From: Aequitasia blattaphilus
GTDB lineage: Bacteria > Bacillota > Clostridia > Lachnospirales > Lachnospiraceae
NCBI RefSeq assembly: GCF_024721305.1
Contig: NZ_JAMXOD010000010.1
Span: forward strand, 1 to 64,000
Direction of reading: 5' to 3'
Length of the DNA: 64,000 nt
The position numbers and the translations under genes are program-made. Below are positions 53,543-63,404 of this stretch, piece after piece. A model generated the notes under the pieces. That model was not told where the DNA came from. It was given only the letters and a program-made list of their open reading frames with translations, and made no database searches. Each line of letters opens with the position of its first letter. Position 1 is the first letter of the stretch.

Positions 53543-54877
53543 ATGTTAGTAATTGGGAATGGCAGAATGATTACCAGAGATTTAGAGAATCCATTCGTAG
53601 AGGATGGAGCCGTTGCTGTTGAAGGCAATACAATTTTAAAAACGGGAGTGACAAAAGAGATAAAAGAGTTGTATCCGGAAGCAGAATTTATTGATGCAAA
53701 AGGTGGAGTAATTATGCCGGCATTTATTAATACTCACGAGCATATCTATAGCTCCTTTGCCAGAGGATTGTCCATTAATGGATATAATCCAAAAGGATTT
53801 TTGGATATATTAGATGGGATGTGGTGGACATTAGACCGACATCTTACATTAGAGCAAATTAAATTGAGTGCCATGGCAACATATGTTGATTCAATTAAGA
53901 ATGGGGTAACGACAGTTTTTGATCATCATGCAAGTTTCGGTGCAATTACCGATTCCTTGTTTAAAATTGAAGAAGCGGCTAAAGCGGCTGGAATTCGGTC
54001 CTGCCTATGCTATGAGGTGTCAGATCGGGATGGAAAAGAGAAGGCAAAAGAAGGAATTATGGAGAATGCTGCATTTATCCGACATGCACGAAAGGATGAT
54101 CGTGACATGATTGCGGGAATGATGGGAATGCATGCATCTTTTACAATTTCAGATGAGACCATGGAATTGTGCGCAGAGCACAAACCCTCAGAAGTAGGTT
54201 ATCATATTCATGTAGCGGAAGGAATTGAAGATTTACACCAATGTCTTCATGTACATGGAAAAAGGATTATTGATCGATTGATGGATTGTAATGTATTAGG
54301 TGAAAAGACGATTGCTGCACACTGCATTTATGTGAACAAGCACGAAATTGAGCTGCTGAAGAACACCAATACTATGGTGGTGCATAATCCAGAATCAAAT
54401 ATGGGAAATGCTTGTGGATGCCCGCCAACCATGGAAATTGTAAAAGCAGGAGTGCTGACAGGTTTAGGAACAGATGGATACACTCATGATATGCTGGAAA
54501 GCTACAAGGTGGCAAATATACTCCACAAGCATCACTTGTGTGATGCTAATGCAGCGTGGGGAGAAGTACCACAAATGCTATTTGAGGGAAATGCAAAGAT
54601 TGCGAACCGTTATTTCAAAAAAACCTTGGGAATACTGAAAGAAGGGGCAGCAGCCGACATTATTGTAACGGACTATAATCCATTGACACCAATGACAAAA
54701 GACAATGTGAACGGTCATATTCTGTTTGGTATGACGGGACGCAGTGTGGTTACAACGATTGGGAATGGACAGGTATTGATGAAGGATCGTGAATTAATGC
54801 AAATAGATGAGGAAAAGGTGCTGGCAGATTGTCGCCAGGCAGCAGCAGAATTAGCCACATCTATCAATAAAAGATAG
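53543..54877 (+). CDS. ssnA: SsnA aminohydrolase
   Basis: 444 residues. Amidohydrolase barrel with the metal pair His65 and His67 (NTHEHIYSSF), VGYHIHVAEG, AAHCIYVNKHE and GLGTDGYTHDM, all as in cytosine/guanine deaminase relatives. The family is called putative selenium metabolism protein and belongs to purine clusters, where it is expected to deaminate or open a purine-derived ring. First gene of the right arm; AGGAAAGG ribosome site; 20 nt before ygfK. Confidence 0.93.
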   Translation: MLVIGNGRMITRDLENPFVEDGAVAVEGNTILKTGVTKEIKELYPEAEFIDAKGGVIMPAFINTHEHIYSSFARGLSINGYNPKGFLDILDGMWWTLDRHLTLEQIKLSAMATYVDSIKNGVTTVFDHHASFGAITDSLFKIEEAAKAAGIRSCLCYEVSDRDGKEKAKEGIMENAAFIRHARKDDRDMIAGMMGMHASFTISDETMELCAEHKPSEVGYHIHVAEGIEDLHQCLHVHGKRIIDRLMDCNVLGEKTIAAHCIYVNKHEIELLKNTNTMVVHNPESNMGNACGCPPTMEIVKAGVLTGLGTDGYTHDMLESYKVANILHKHHLCDANAAWGEVPQMLFEGNAKIANRYFKKTLGILKEGAAADIIVTDYNPLTPMTKDNVNGHILFGMTGRSVVTTIGNGQVLMKDRELMQIDEEKVLADCRQAAAELATSINKR

Positions 54878-54897
54878 AGGGAAGAGGAGGATGAAAC

Positions 54898-57894
54898 ATG
54901 AGTGATAGAATGACGCCAATGCCGATTTCACAGTTGGTTGAATGGGCAGTAGAAGAAAAGAAAAAATATGGTACTGTATTCGGTGTTTATCGACCATATA
55001 AGGCAGAAGGAAGCTACAACCGAACAATTTTTGGGAGGAATTTAGAGACACCAATTGGGCCAGCAGCAGGGCCTCATACTCAACTGGCTCAGAATATCAT
55101 AGCTGCATATTATGCAGGCTGCCGTTTCTTTGAGTTAAAGACGGTACAGATTATGGATGGAGATGAGTTGTCGGCCTGTGTAAGTAAGCCATGTATCAAT
55201 GCAGATGACGAGTGCTACAACGTGGAGTGGTCAACAGAGCTTTACGTACCTCAAGCGATGGAGGAATATATTAAGGCATGGTTTGTATTAAGTATAATAG
55301 CAAAGGAATATGAGTTGGGGGCTTCTGATGGATTCCAGTTTAATATGAGTGTTGGATATGACTTGGCAGGGATTCAGTCTGAGAAGGTAAATACTTTTAT
55401 TGATAGTATGATAGAAGCCAAAGACACAAAAATTTTCCAAGAATGCAAAAGATATTTAAAAGAGAATATCAATTTATTTACCAGTATTACGGAAGAAGAC
55501 ATTGAGGGGATTTCTTCCCGAATATGTAATTCTGTGACACTTTCTACTTTGCACGGTTGTCCGCCTCAGGAAATAGAGAAAATTGCAAATCATCTGATTG
55601 ATGAAAAGGGATTACATACGTTTATCAAGTGCAATCCTACACTTTTAGGTTATGAATACGCAAGAAAGACTATGGATGAAATGGGGTACGGGTATGTTGC
55701 TTTTGGAGAATTTCATTTCTTGGACGATCTTCAATATAAGGATGCTATACCCATGCTTCACCGATTAATGGAAAAAAGTAAGGAAAAAGGTGTTGAATTT
55801 GGCGTGAAAATAACCAATACTTTTCCAGTAGATATTAAGCAAAATGAGCTTCCGGGAGACGAAATGTATATGTCTGGAAAGTCTTTATATCCATTGTCAA
55901 TGTCTGTTGCAGCAAGACTAACAAAGGACTTTGATGGAAAGCTTCGTATTTCGTATTCCGGAGGTGCTGAAGCTCACAATATTGAAGGAATCATAGATGC
56001 TGGAATATGGCCGGTTACTGTGGCAACGACTCTGCTCAAACCAGGTGGCTATCAGCGCGGGCTGCAATTAGCGGAAAAGGTACAAGGTATAAACTTAACA
56101 TTTGATAAGGTTTCGGTAGAAAAAACGGAAAAACTTGTTGAGGAAGCGAAAAAGGATCCGCATCATGTGAAAGCAGTAAAACCATTACCGATAAGAAAAG
56201 TAAAGGAACAAGTTCCACTTATTGACTGCTTTATGGCACCTTGCCGTGAAGGCTGCCCGATTAACCAGGATATTACCAGATATATTGAGCTTACAAGGCA
56301 AGGGCAGTATGAAGAAGCATTGAAGGTGATTATGGAAAAGAACCCACTTCCCTTTACCACTGGAACAATTTGCCCTCATAAGTGTATGAGTAAATGTACC
56401 CGTAATTTCTATGAGGAACCGGTACAGATACGTGGGGTGAAATTAATTGCAGCGGAAAAGGGTTACGAAGCTGTCTTAAAGAATCTGCCGATACCGGAAT
56501 ATTCTGCCGGAAAGAAGGCTGCAATCGTAGGTGGTGGACCGGCTGGACTTGCAGCAGCTTATTTTTTGGCGAAAGGCGGAGTGAAGGTAACAATTTATGA
56601 GAAACGTGGCAGTCTTGGAGGTGTAGTGGGGCATGTTATACCAGAATTCAGAATTGCTCATGCTTCGTTGGAAAAGGATATTGCCTTGATTATAGCCTTA
56701 GGAGTAGAAGTAAAAGTAAATACGGAGATTAAAAATATTCAGGAATTAAAGGATGCTGGATATGACACTGTAATTTTGGCAATTGGCTCCGGTACAGTTG
56801 GAAAACTTGAGCTTGAAGGGGGAGAAACCCGCAATGCGCTTCGGTTTCTGGAACAATTTAAAAAGCAATCGTCTGAGCTGGAAGTAGGCAAATCGGTTGT
56901 GGTAGTTGGCGGCGGAAATACAGCAATGGACACTGCCCGTGCAGCAAAAAGAATCAAGGGTGTTGAAAAGGTATCTGTGGTATACCGACGAACAAGACGG
57001 TATATGCCGGCAGATGAAGAAGAATTAGTGATGGCATTGAAAGATGGCGTAGAATTTCATGAATTGTTAATACCCAAAAAGCGAGAAGGTGGAAATCTTT
57101 TCTGTACTGTGATGGAGCTTAGCGGATTTGATGCATACGGCAGAAGAGATGTAAAGGCAACTGATAAAGAGGTTATTGTGCCAGCAGATACAGTCATTGC
57201 GGCTGTGGGAGAACAGATATCCAGTGAATTCCTTGAATCAAACGGAATAAAGTTGGATGCAAAGAAGCGTGCCTTAGTGAATGAAGAGACTCTTGAAAGC
57301 AGTGTTGGTGGAGTTTATGTGATTGGAGATGGACTTTTAGGTCCTTCTACAGTAGTATCAGGAATTCGTGATGCCAGAAAGGCGACAGATGCCATTTTAA
57401 AGGTAAGAGACACAGGAGAGTCAACGGAATCGTTAGAGCTGAATCAATATTATGAAAAAAGAGGAATTTTGGAGCAACACACAAGAGAAGACGAAGTAGA
57501 TAATCGTTGTTTGGGATGTGCAAGTGTCTGTGAAAACTGTGCAGAAGTCTGTCCAAACCGGGCCAATATTGCAATTCAGGTGCCCGGGCTTCTGAAACAT
57601 CAGATTGTTCATGTGGATTCTATGTGTAATGAGTGTGGAAACTGTAGAAGCTTCTGCCCTTATGACAGTGCTCCTTATTTGGACAAGTTTACTCTTTTTG
57701 CTAATGCAAAAGACATGGAAGATAGCACAAACCAGGGATTCACAGTCTTAGATAAGCATGATATTATTTGTCAGGTTAGATATTTGGGAAATACGGTAAT
57801 ATGGAAGAAAGGTGAAGGAAAGACCTCTTTACCAAAAGAGCTTTGTATGGTGATGGAAACGGTTTGCCGGGATTATCCATATTTATGGGAATAA
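54898..57894 (+). CDS. ygfK: YgfK flavin/iron-sulfur oxidoreductase
   Basis: 998 residues (E. coli YgfK ~1030). Residues 1 to about 425 resemble a dihydropyrimidine/dihydroorotate dehydrogenase barrel (GPAAGPHTQLAQNI, STLHGCPPQEIEKI). Then a Cys-rich dicluster domain (CREGCPINQD, TICPHKCMSKC, about 445-520), an FAD site VGGGPAGLAAAYF (about 543), an NAD(P)H site VVGGGNTAMDTARA (about 668), and two [4Fe-4S] sets near 869-884 and 910-921. This is the plan of NADPH-driven glutamate-synthase-type flavoproteins plus a substrate barrel. Once named selenate reductase; now linked with reduction of purine intermediates. Confidence 0.92.
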   Translation: MSDRMTPMPISQLVEWAVEEKKKYGTVFGVYRPYKAEGSYNRTIFGRNLETPIGPAAGPHTQLAQNIIAAYYAGCRFFELKTVQIMDGDELSACVSKPCINADDECYNVEWSTELYVPQAMEEYIKAWFVLSIIAKEYELGASDGFQFNMSVGYDLAGIQSEKVNTFIDSMIEAKDTKIFQECKRYLKENINLFTSITEEDIEGISSRICNSVTLSTLHGCPPQEIEKIANHLIDEKGLHTFIKCNPTLLGYEYARKTMDEMGYGYVAFGEFHFLDDLQYKDAIPMLHRLMEKSKEKGVEFGVKITNTFPVDIKQNELPGDEMYMSGKSLYPLSMSVAARLTKDFDGKLRISYSGGAEAHNIEGIIDAGIWPVTVATTLLKPGGYQRGLQLAEKVQGINLTFDKVSVEKTEKLVEEAKKDPHHVKAVKPLPIRKVKEQVPLIDCFMAPCREGCPINQDITRYIELTRQGQYEEALKVIMEKNPLPFTTGTICPHKCMSKCTRNFYEEPVQIRGVKLIAAEKGYEAVLKNLPIPEYSAGKKAAIVGGGPAGLAAAYFLAKGGVKVTIYEKRGSLGGVVGHVIPEFRIAHASLEKDIALIIALGVEVKVNTEIKNIQELKDAGYDTVILAIGSGTVGKLELEGGETRNALRFLEQFKKQSSELEVGKSVVVVGGGNTAMDTARAAKRIKGVEKVSVVYRRTRRYMPADEEELVMALKDGVEFHELLIPKKREGGNLFCTVMELSGFDAYGRRDVKATDKEVIVPADTVIAAVGEQISSEFLESNGIKLDAKKRALVNEETLESSVGGVYVIGDGLLGPSTVVSGIRDARKATDAILKVRDTGESTESLELNQYYEKRGILEQHTREDEVDNRCLGCASVCENCAEVCPNRANIAIQVPGLLKHQIVHVDSMCNECGNCRSFCPYDSAPYLDKFTLFANAKDMEDSTNQGFTVLDKHDIICQVRYLGNTVIWKKGEGKTSLPKELCMVMETVCRDYPYLWE

Positions 57895-57907
57895 GGAGGT
57901 GAGAAAT

Positions 57908-60460
57908 GTGTATAGTTTACTTGTAAACGGACAGATAATTGAAGCTGTTGAAGATAAAAAGCTGATGGTATTTCTCAGAGAGGATTGTAACCTTAAATCT
58001 GTAAAAGACGGTTGCAGTGAAGGTGCCTGCGGAACGTGTACGATATTAGTAGATGGAAAGCCAATAAAGGCTTGTGTACAGAAGATATCCCGGTTTGAAG
58101 GGAAGTCTATTATCACGGTAGAAGGTTTATCAGAGAGAGAAAAGGAAATCTATACATATGCTTTTGGAGAAGCAGGAGCTGTGCAATGCGGCTTCTGCAT
58201 TCCAGGCATGATTATGTGTGCGAAGGGGTTGCTGGATCAAAATCCTAATCCCGATAGACATGAGATTGCAAAGGCGATTAAGAATAATATATGTCGCTGT
58301 ACTGGTTATAAGAAAATTATTGACGGAATCGAGCTGGCTGGAAAGCTTTTAAAAGAAGAGAAAATACCAGAAGCAGAAGGTGTGCTGGGAGTTGGCAAGG
58401 CGGCACATCGGATTGACGTAAGAGAAAAGGTTCTGGGGTATGGTGAATATGTAGACGACATGGTCTTAGAAGGTATGATTTATGGAAGTGCAGTTCGTTC
58501 AGCTTATCCTCGGGCTAAGGTGCTGTCTATCGATATAAGCCGTGCACAGAAGTTGCCGGGAATACGAGGAGTGGTTACAGCAGAGGATATACCGGGAACG
58601 AACCAGATTGGTCACGTTAAAAAGGATTGGGATACCTTGATTCCAGTCGGTGGTATAACACGTTATCTGGGGGATGCAGTTTGCTTGGTGGCAGGTGATA
58701 CGCCGGAGATTGTAGAAGAAGCGAAGAAATTAATCGAAGTAAAATATGAAGAGCTGCCAGCAGTTTTTAGTCCTGAAGAGGCTATGAAACCGGATGCACC
58801 AAAAGTTCATTCAGGCGGAAATATTTTGGCTCATGAACATATTAAAAGAGGAGATGCAGACCGAGCAATTCGGGAGTCGGCTCATGTTGTGACAAAAAGT
58901 TATGAAACCCCTTTCACGGAGCATGCATTTTTAGAACCGGAATGTGCAATTGCAATAGTGAATCGAGAAGATGGAGAAGCCATTATCTATTCCACAGATC
59001 AAAGTGCTTATTCTACGCAGCATGAATGTGCAGACATGTTAGGTTATCCCCACGAAAAAGTGCATGTGATGAACAAACTGGTTGGTGGTGGATTCGGTGG
59101 GAAAGAAGATATGTCCGTTCAGCATCATGGGTTGTTATTGTCATGGTATACCGGAAAACCGGTGAAGGTGAAGTTAAGTCGTAGTGAAAGTATTTTAATA
59201 CACCCCAAACGCCATGCGGCAAAGATGGAATTTACTACGGCTTGTGATGCCCAGGGCAAATTAACAGGAATGAAAGCAACTTTGATTACTGACACGGGGG
59301 CCTATGCCTCTTTGGGGGGACCAGTACTTCAGCGAGCCTGTACTCATGCAGCGGGACCTTATAATTATCAAAATATTGATATGGAAGGAACTGCTGTTTA
59401 TACAAATAATCCACCAGCCGGAGCATTTCGTGGATTTGGGGTAACTCAAACGTGTTTTGCCACAGAATGCAATCTGAATTTACTTGCAGAGATGGTAGGG
59501 ATTTCGCCGTGGGAAATTCGTTACCGAAATGCAATTCGCCCAGGCCAGGAATTACCCAACGGACAATTAGCAGCGCCAGGAACAGCACTTGTGGAAACTT
59601 TGGAGGCAGTAAAGCCGATATTTGAAAACCATGACCGAGCGGGAATTGCTTGTGCAATGAAGAATGCAGGTGTAGGTGTCGGCTTGCCTGATTATGGAAG
59701 ATGCCGGATTACGGTGGAGGATGGTAAGATGCATATCCGAACGGGAGCGACTTGTATCGGACAAGGTTTGGGAACTGTTTTGGTACAGATGTGCCATGAG
59801 GCGACAGGTATTGATGCAGAGAGGATTGTGTATCATGCATCGGAGACGAATCGTGCACCGGATTCAGGGGTAACATCTGGTTCAAGACAGACTCTTGTAA
59901 CAGGGGAAGCAACAAGGAGAGCTTGTGTAGAATTGGTAAAAGATTTAAAGAATCAAGCATTAGAAGCACTAAATGGGAAAGAATATTTTGGGGAATATTT
60001 AGCAGCTACGGATCCTATGGGAAGTCCGAAAAAGAATCCAGTTTCTCATGTGGCGTATGGATATGCGACGCAAGTAGTTTTGCTGGATGAGACAGGACGA
60101 GTGGAGAGTGTTGCTGCAGCTCATGATGTGGGAAGAGCCATCAATCCATTATCTGTAGAGGGACAGATTGAGGGTGGTGTGGTTATGTCATTGGGATATG
60201 CGTTAACGGAAGATTATCCTTTGAAGGAAGGGAAACCAACAGCTAAGTTTGGTACCTTAGGATTATTCCGTGCAGACAAGACACCAGACGTAAAAAGTAT
60301 TATAATAGAGAAAAACAAAGATTCTCTGGCCTTTGGGGCAATTGGAATTGGTGAGATTACATCTATTCCAACTGCACCGGCAGTGCAGGGGGCTTACTAC
60401 AAATATGATGGAGTATTCCGCACGAAGCTTCCTTTGGAAGGGACTGCATATAGAAAGTAA
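57908..60460 (+). CDS. xdh: Selenium-type molybdenum hydroxylase (xanthine dehydrogenase), single chain
   Basis: 850 residues from GTG at 57908, 8 nt after AGGAGG; the GTG at 57899 touches the ribosome site. N-terminal [2Fe-2S] domain (Cys36, 41, 44, 56), a second [2Fe-2S] domain (CGFCIPGM, CRCTGY), then the molybdopterin domain (about 165-845: GGGFGGKED, RGFGVTQ, GSRQT, GAIGIGE with the catalytic Glu). There is no FAD domain and no FAD subunit in the cluster. The association with yqeB and yqeC marks the selenium-dependent branch, which carries labile Se on Mo, not selenocysteine. It likely oxidises xanthine/hypoxanthine to urate or the reverse. Confidence 0.9.
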   Translation: MYSLLVNGQIIEAVEDKKLMVFLREDCNLKSVKDGCSEGACGTCTILVDGKPIKACVQKISRFEGKSIITVEGLSEREKEIYTYAFGEAGAVQCGFCIPGMIMCAKGLLDQNPNPDRHEIAKAIKNNICRCTGYKKIIDGIELAGKLLKEEKIPEAEGVLGVGKAAHRIDVREKVLGYGEYVDDMVLEGMIYGSAVRSAYPRAKVLSIDISRAQKLPGIRGVVTAEDIPGTNQIGHVKKDWDTLIPVGGITRYLGDAVCLVAGDTPEIVEEAKKLIEVKYEELPAVFSPEEAMKPDAPKVHSGGNILAHEHIKRGDADRAIRESAHVVTKSYETPFTEHAFLEPECAIAIVNREDGEAIIYSTDQSAYSTQHECADMLGYPHEKVHVMNKLVGGGFGGKEDMSVQHHGLLLSWYTGKPVKVKLSRSESILIHPKRHAAKMEFTTACDAQGKLTGMKATLITDTGAYASLGGPVLQRACTHAAGPYNYQNIDMEGTAVYTNNPPAGAFRGFGVTQTCFATECNLNLLAEMVGISPWEIRYRNAIRPGQELPNGQLAAPGTALVETLEAVKPIFENHDRAGIACAMKNAGVGVGLPDYGRCRITVEDGKMHIRTGATCIGQGLGTVLVQMCHEATGIDAERIVYHASETNRAPDSGVTSGSRQTLVTGEATRRACVELVKDLKNQALEALNGKEYFGEYLAATDPMGSPKKNPVSHVAYGYATQVVLLDETGRVESVAAAHDVGRAINPLSVEGQIEGGVVMSLGYALTEDYPLKEGKPTAKFGTLGLFRADKTPDVKSIIIEKNKDSLAFGAIGIGEITSIPTAPAVQGAYYKYDGVFRTKLPLEGTAYRK

Positions 60461-60470
60461 GGATGATTGT

Positions 60471-61856
60471 ATGAAAAGGTTATTTCAAGGTGGCTGGGTT
60501 GTGGACGGAAATGGAAGAACCCGGAAGGACATTTTAGTTGAGGGAGAAAAAATTATAAAAGTAGAGTTGGGAATTCGAGATGAGGAGGCAGAAGTTATCA
60601 ATGTAAGGGGAAAACTTTTGTTTCCGGGCTTCATAGATCCACATACTCATTTTGATTTGGAAGTGTCCCAGACGATAACGGTGGATGATTTTGCTTCTGG
60701 AACTCGAGCCGCAATTGTAGGGGGAACTACAACGATTTTAGATTTTGCAACTCAGAACCGGGGAGAGACGTTAAAAGCAGCTTTAGATAACTGGAATCGG
60801 AAGGCATCGGGGAATTGTTCTTGTGATTATGGTTACCATATGGCAATTTCAGAGTGGAATGAGTCAATTTCTGAGGAGATTGCAGATATGGTTGAATGGG
60901 GGATTACATCTTTTAAACTCTATATGATTTATGATGCGATGTACCTGGACGATGGAGCGATTTATCAAGCTTTATCCAGGTTAAAAGAGGTTGGCGGACT
61001 TGCAGGAGTACATTGCGAAAACCGGGATTTGATTGCTGCCTTAGTGGAGGAGGAAAAGGGAAAGGGAAATCTGTATCCACAAATACATCCGAGAACCAGA
61101 CCAGTTCAGGCTGAGGCAGAAGCAATCAACAGGCTGCTGGAAATTGCCTCATTGGCAGATGCACCGGTTATGGTGGTGCACCTAAGTACTGCACGGGGAT
61201 ATCAGGTTATCCAGGAGGCTAGAAAACGAGGGCAATGTGTATACGTGGAGACTTGTCCGCAGTATCTTCTTCTGGATGACGAAAAATATAATTTGCAAGG
61301 GTTTGAAAGTGCAAAATATGTAATCTCTCCACCACTTCGAAGCAGGAAGGACAGGGATGCCCTATGGACAGCGTTGAAGAAGCAGGAAATCCAAACTGTG
61401 GCAACGGATCATTGCAGTTTTACAATGGAGCAAAAAAGAATGGGAAAGAAGGATTTTACGAAGATACCTTGTGGTATGCCGGGAGTTGAAACAAGACCTT
61501 CTCTTCTTTATACTTATGGAGTGAAATCAGGAAAGATAACAGAAGCACAGATGTGTAGGTATCTGTCTGAGGATGTGGCAAAGCTTTACGGTATGTATCC
61601 TCAAAAGGGGGCTATCCAACCGGGAAGTGACGGTGATATTGTGGTGTGGAATCCAGAGGGGAAGCAGGTTCTAAACTGGAGAAACCAATATTCAAGCTGT
61701 GACTACAACCCATACGAAGGAATGGAAGTATGGGGAAGGGCAGAACAGGTATATTTACGAGGTGAATTAGTGGCCAGGGATGGAGAGGTGATTTGTGTTG
61801 GGAAAGGAAAATATATACATCGATCCAGATCAGGGGGAAAAGAACAGTCTGTATAA
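60471..61856 (+). CDS. hydA: Dihydropyrimidinase/hydantoinase-type amidohydrolase
   Basis: 461 residues from the ATG at 60471 (AAGGATG site); 10 nt after xdh. Cyclic amidohydrolase with His58/His60 (DPHTHFD), the carbamylated Lys149 (GITSFKLYMIYD), VHCENRD, VVHLSTARG and TDHCSF for the metal centre. It opens cyclic ureides or imides. In E. coli hyuA has the same place in the purine cluster. Substrate could be a ring-reduced urate product; sequence does not decide. The next gene starts inside its 3' end. Confidence 0.92.
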   Translation: MKRLFQGGWVVDGNGRTRKDILVEGEKIIKVELGIRDEEAEVINVRGKLLFPGFIDPHTHFDLEVSQTITVDDFASGTRAAIVGGTTTILDFATQNRGETLKAALDNWNRKASGNCSCDYGYHMAISEWNESISEEIADMVEWGITSFKLYMIYDAMYLDDGAIYQALSRLKEVGGLAGVHCENRDLIAALVEEEKGKGNLYPQIHPRTRPVQAEAEAINRLLEIASLADAPVMVVHLSTARGYQVIQEARKRGQCVYVETCPQYLLLDDEKYNLQGFESAKYVISPPLRSRKDRDALWTALKKQEIQTVATDHCSFTMEQKRMGKKDFTKIPCGMPGVETRPSLLYTYGVKSGKITEAQMCRYLSEDVAKLYGMYPQKGAIQPGSDGDIVVWNPEGKQVLNWRNQYSSCDYNPYEGMEVWGRAEQVYLRGELVARDGEVICVGKGKYIHRSRSGGKEQSV

Positions 61857-62568
61857 GGCTCTGGATATTAGAGCGGAGGAGTTGACGTCGATTACTGGAG
61901 CGGGAGGAAAGACTACCTGCTTATATCGCTTGGGAAAAGAGCTAAAAGATAACCGGGTGCTGCTGACGACAACGACAAAGATGAAATATCCGGAAGGGAA
62001 TGAAGTAGACAACATTAAAGTAGCACCTCAGATGGAGGAAATAGTATTGGGAACAGGGAGAACTTTTGTCTGTGGAAAACTTTCCGGGAAAGGGAAGTGT
62101 ACAAGTATTGCCCCTGAAATCTTAAGCCGTTGGTGGCGGAAATATGATTATACAATTGTAGAAGCAGATGGTTCTTGTGGGTTTCCACTTAAGGGCTACA
62201 AAATAGATGAACCTTGCATCCCTGCAGAAGCTGCGTGTAACATAGGTATTGTAACACTGAAGGGATTGGGATTCCCAGCAGATGAACGAACAGTATTTCG
62301 GCTGGAAAGGTTCTGTGAAATGGTGGGAATTCGAAAAGGTGAAATTATTAAAGAAATACATCTTGCAAGGTGGATTGTACATCCATGTGGAATGTGGAAA
62401 GGGGGATTGGGAAGACGGATTCTCTTTTTTAATCAAGTTGAAAGCAGGGATGAAATGGGACGAGTAAAAGATGTGATGGGATATTTCCCGATGGAGTTTA
62501 TGAGTGAAACAAATAGAATTGTTGCTGGCTCTATGAGAGATGAGAAATATGAAGTACTCCGCAAATGA
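61795..62568 (+). CDS. yqeC: YqeC, selenium-dependent hydroxylase accessory protein
   Basis: 257 residues from GTG 61795 (GGAGAGG upstream); TTG 61798 is the alternative. P-loop GAGGKTT (35-41) and VEADGSCGFPLKGY are the family motifs. YqeC proteins occur only with selenium-dependent molybdenum hydroxylases and are thought to help insert or handle the selenium-containing Mo centre. The start overlaps the hydA end by 62 bp, an unusually long overlap; 4-nt region before yqeB shows tight packing. Confidence 0.9.
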   Translation: MLGKENIYIDPDQGEKNSLYKALDIRAEELTSITGAGGKTTCLYRLGKELKDNRVLLTTTTKMKYPEGNEVDNIKVAPQMEEIVLGTGRTFVCGKLSGKGKCTSIAPEILSRWWRKYDYTIVEADGSCGFPLKGYKIDEPCIPAEAACNIGIVTLKGLGFPADERTVFRLERFCEMVGIRKGEIIKEIHLARWIVHPCGMWKGGLGRRILFFNQVESRDEMGRVKDVMGYFPMEFMSETNRIVAGSMRDEKYEVLRK

Positions 62569-62585
62569 GAAGGAGGGTTCAGAAC

Positions 62586-63404
62586 ATGAGGATTGAGAAA
62601 AAGATTATATGTGTTCGAGGGGCAGGGGATTTGGCAACTGGTGTAATACAGAAATTGGTTCGAAGTGGATATCAGGTGTATGCACTGGAGATAGAAAGAC
62701 CAACGGCAATCCGCAGGCAGGTAGCTCTTTCTACAGCCATAACAGAAGGACACTTTAAGGTGGAAGACATTGTTGCAGAGAGAGTGGAGTGTACCATGAG
62801 AGAGCTGGAGCGCTGCTGGTCTTGTGGACATGTTCCAATTGTTGTGGATAGTGAGGCAAGAAGTGTTTATGAAATTGAACCGATTGCAGTAATTGATGGG
62901 ATTTTGGCAAAGAAAAACCTAGGAACAGGACACTCTATGGCACCTATTACGATTGGATTAGGACCTGGGTTTTCAGCTCCTGAAGATGTGGATGCAGTGA
63001 TTGAAACAGTGCGGGGACATTCCCTGGGGCGCCTTATTTTAGCAGGTAAGGCAAAGGAAGATACAGGAGTACCAGGTGAAATAGGAGGACGAAGTCAACA
63101 AAGGGTGCTTCATGCGCCGAGGGAAGGGACAGTAAAGCATCTGTCTGGGATTGGGGACTGGATTTTAGAGGGAGAACCGATATTTAAGGTGGATAATACG
63201 ATTGTAAAAGCACCTTTTTCGGGAACTCTTAGAGGTCTTATTGGGGAAAATATGTATGTAAAGAAGGGTATGAAATCTGCCGACATTGATCCCCGCAGAC
63301 TTACTCCAGAAGAAGTGTATGGGATATCGGATAAGGCAAGATGCATTGGTGGAGCTGTGCTGGAAGCATGCTTATACCTAGCAAAAGAGAAATCCACCTC
63401 ATAG
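62586..63404 (+). CDS. yqeB: YqeB, selenium-dependent molybdenum hydroxylase maturation protein
   Basis: 272 residues from the ATG at 62586 (AAGGAGGG 8 nt before). Rossmann-like start VRGAGDLATGVIQKLVRSGYQVYALE, then ERPTAIRRQVALSTAI, and a C-terminal half with a biotinyl/lipoyl-like fold (APREGTVKHLSGIGDWILEGEPI, APFSGTLRGLI) that suggests a carrier role. With yqeC it is the marker pair of the selenium-dependent hydroxylases. Last gene of the right arm, followed by a bidirectional terminator. Confidence 0.92.
   Translation: MRIEKKIICVRGAGDLATGVIQKLVRSGYQVYALEIERPTAIRRQVALSTAITEGHFKVEDIVAERVECTMRELERCWSCGHVPIVVDSEARSVYEIEPIAVIDGILAKKNLGTGHSMAPITIGLGPGFSAPEDVDAVIETVRGHSLGRLILAGKAKEDTGVPGEIGGRSQQRVLHAPREGTVKHLSGIGDWILEGEPIFKVDNTIVKAPFSGTLRGLIGENMYVKKGMKSADIDPRRLTPEEVYGISDKARCIGGAVLEACLYLAKEKSTS

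Noticed and set aside
57908-60460. Selenocysteine in the hydroxylase
   Set aside because: No in-frame TGA is present. Selenium in this enzyme class is a labile ligand of Mo, so no recoding is expected.
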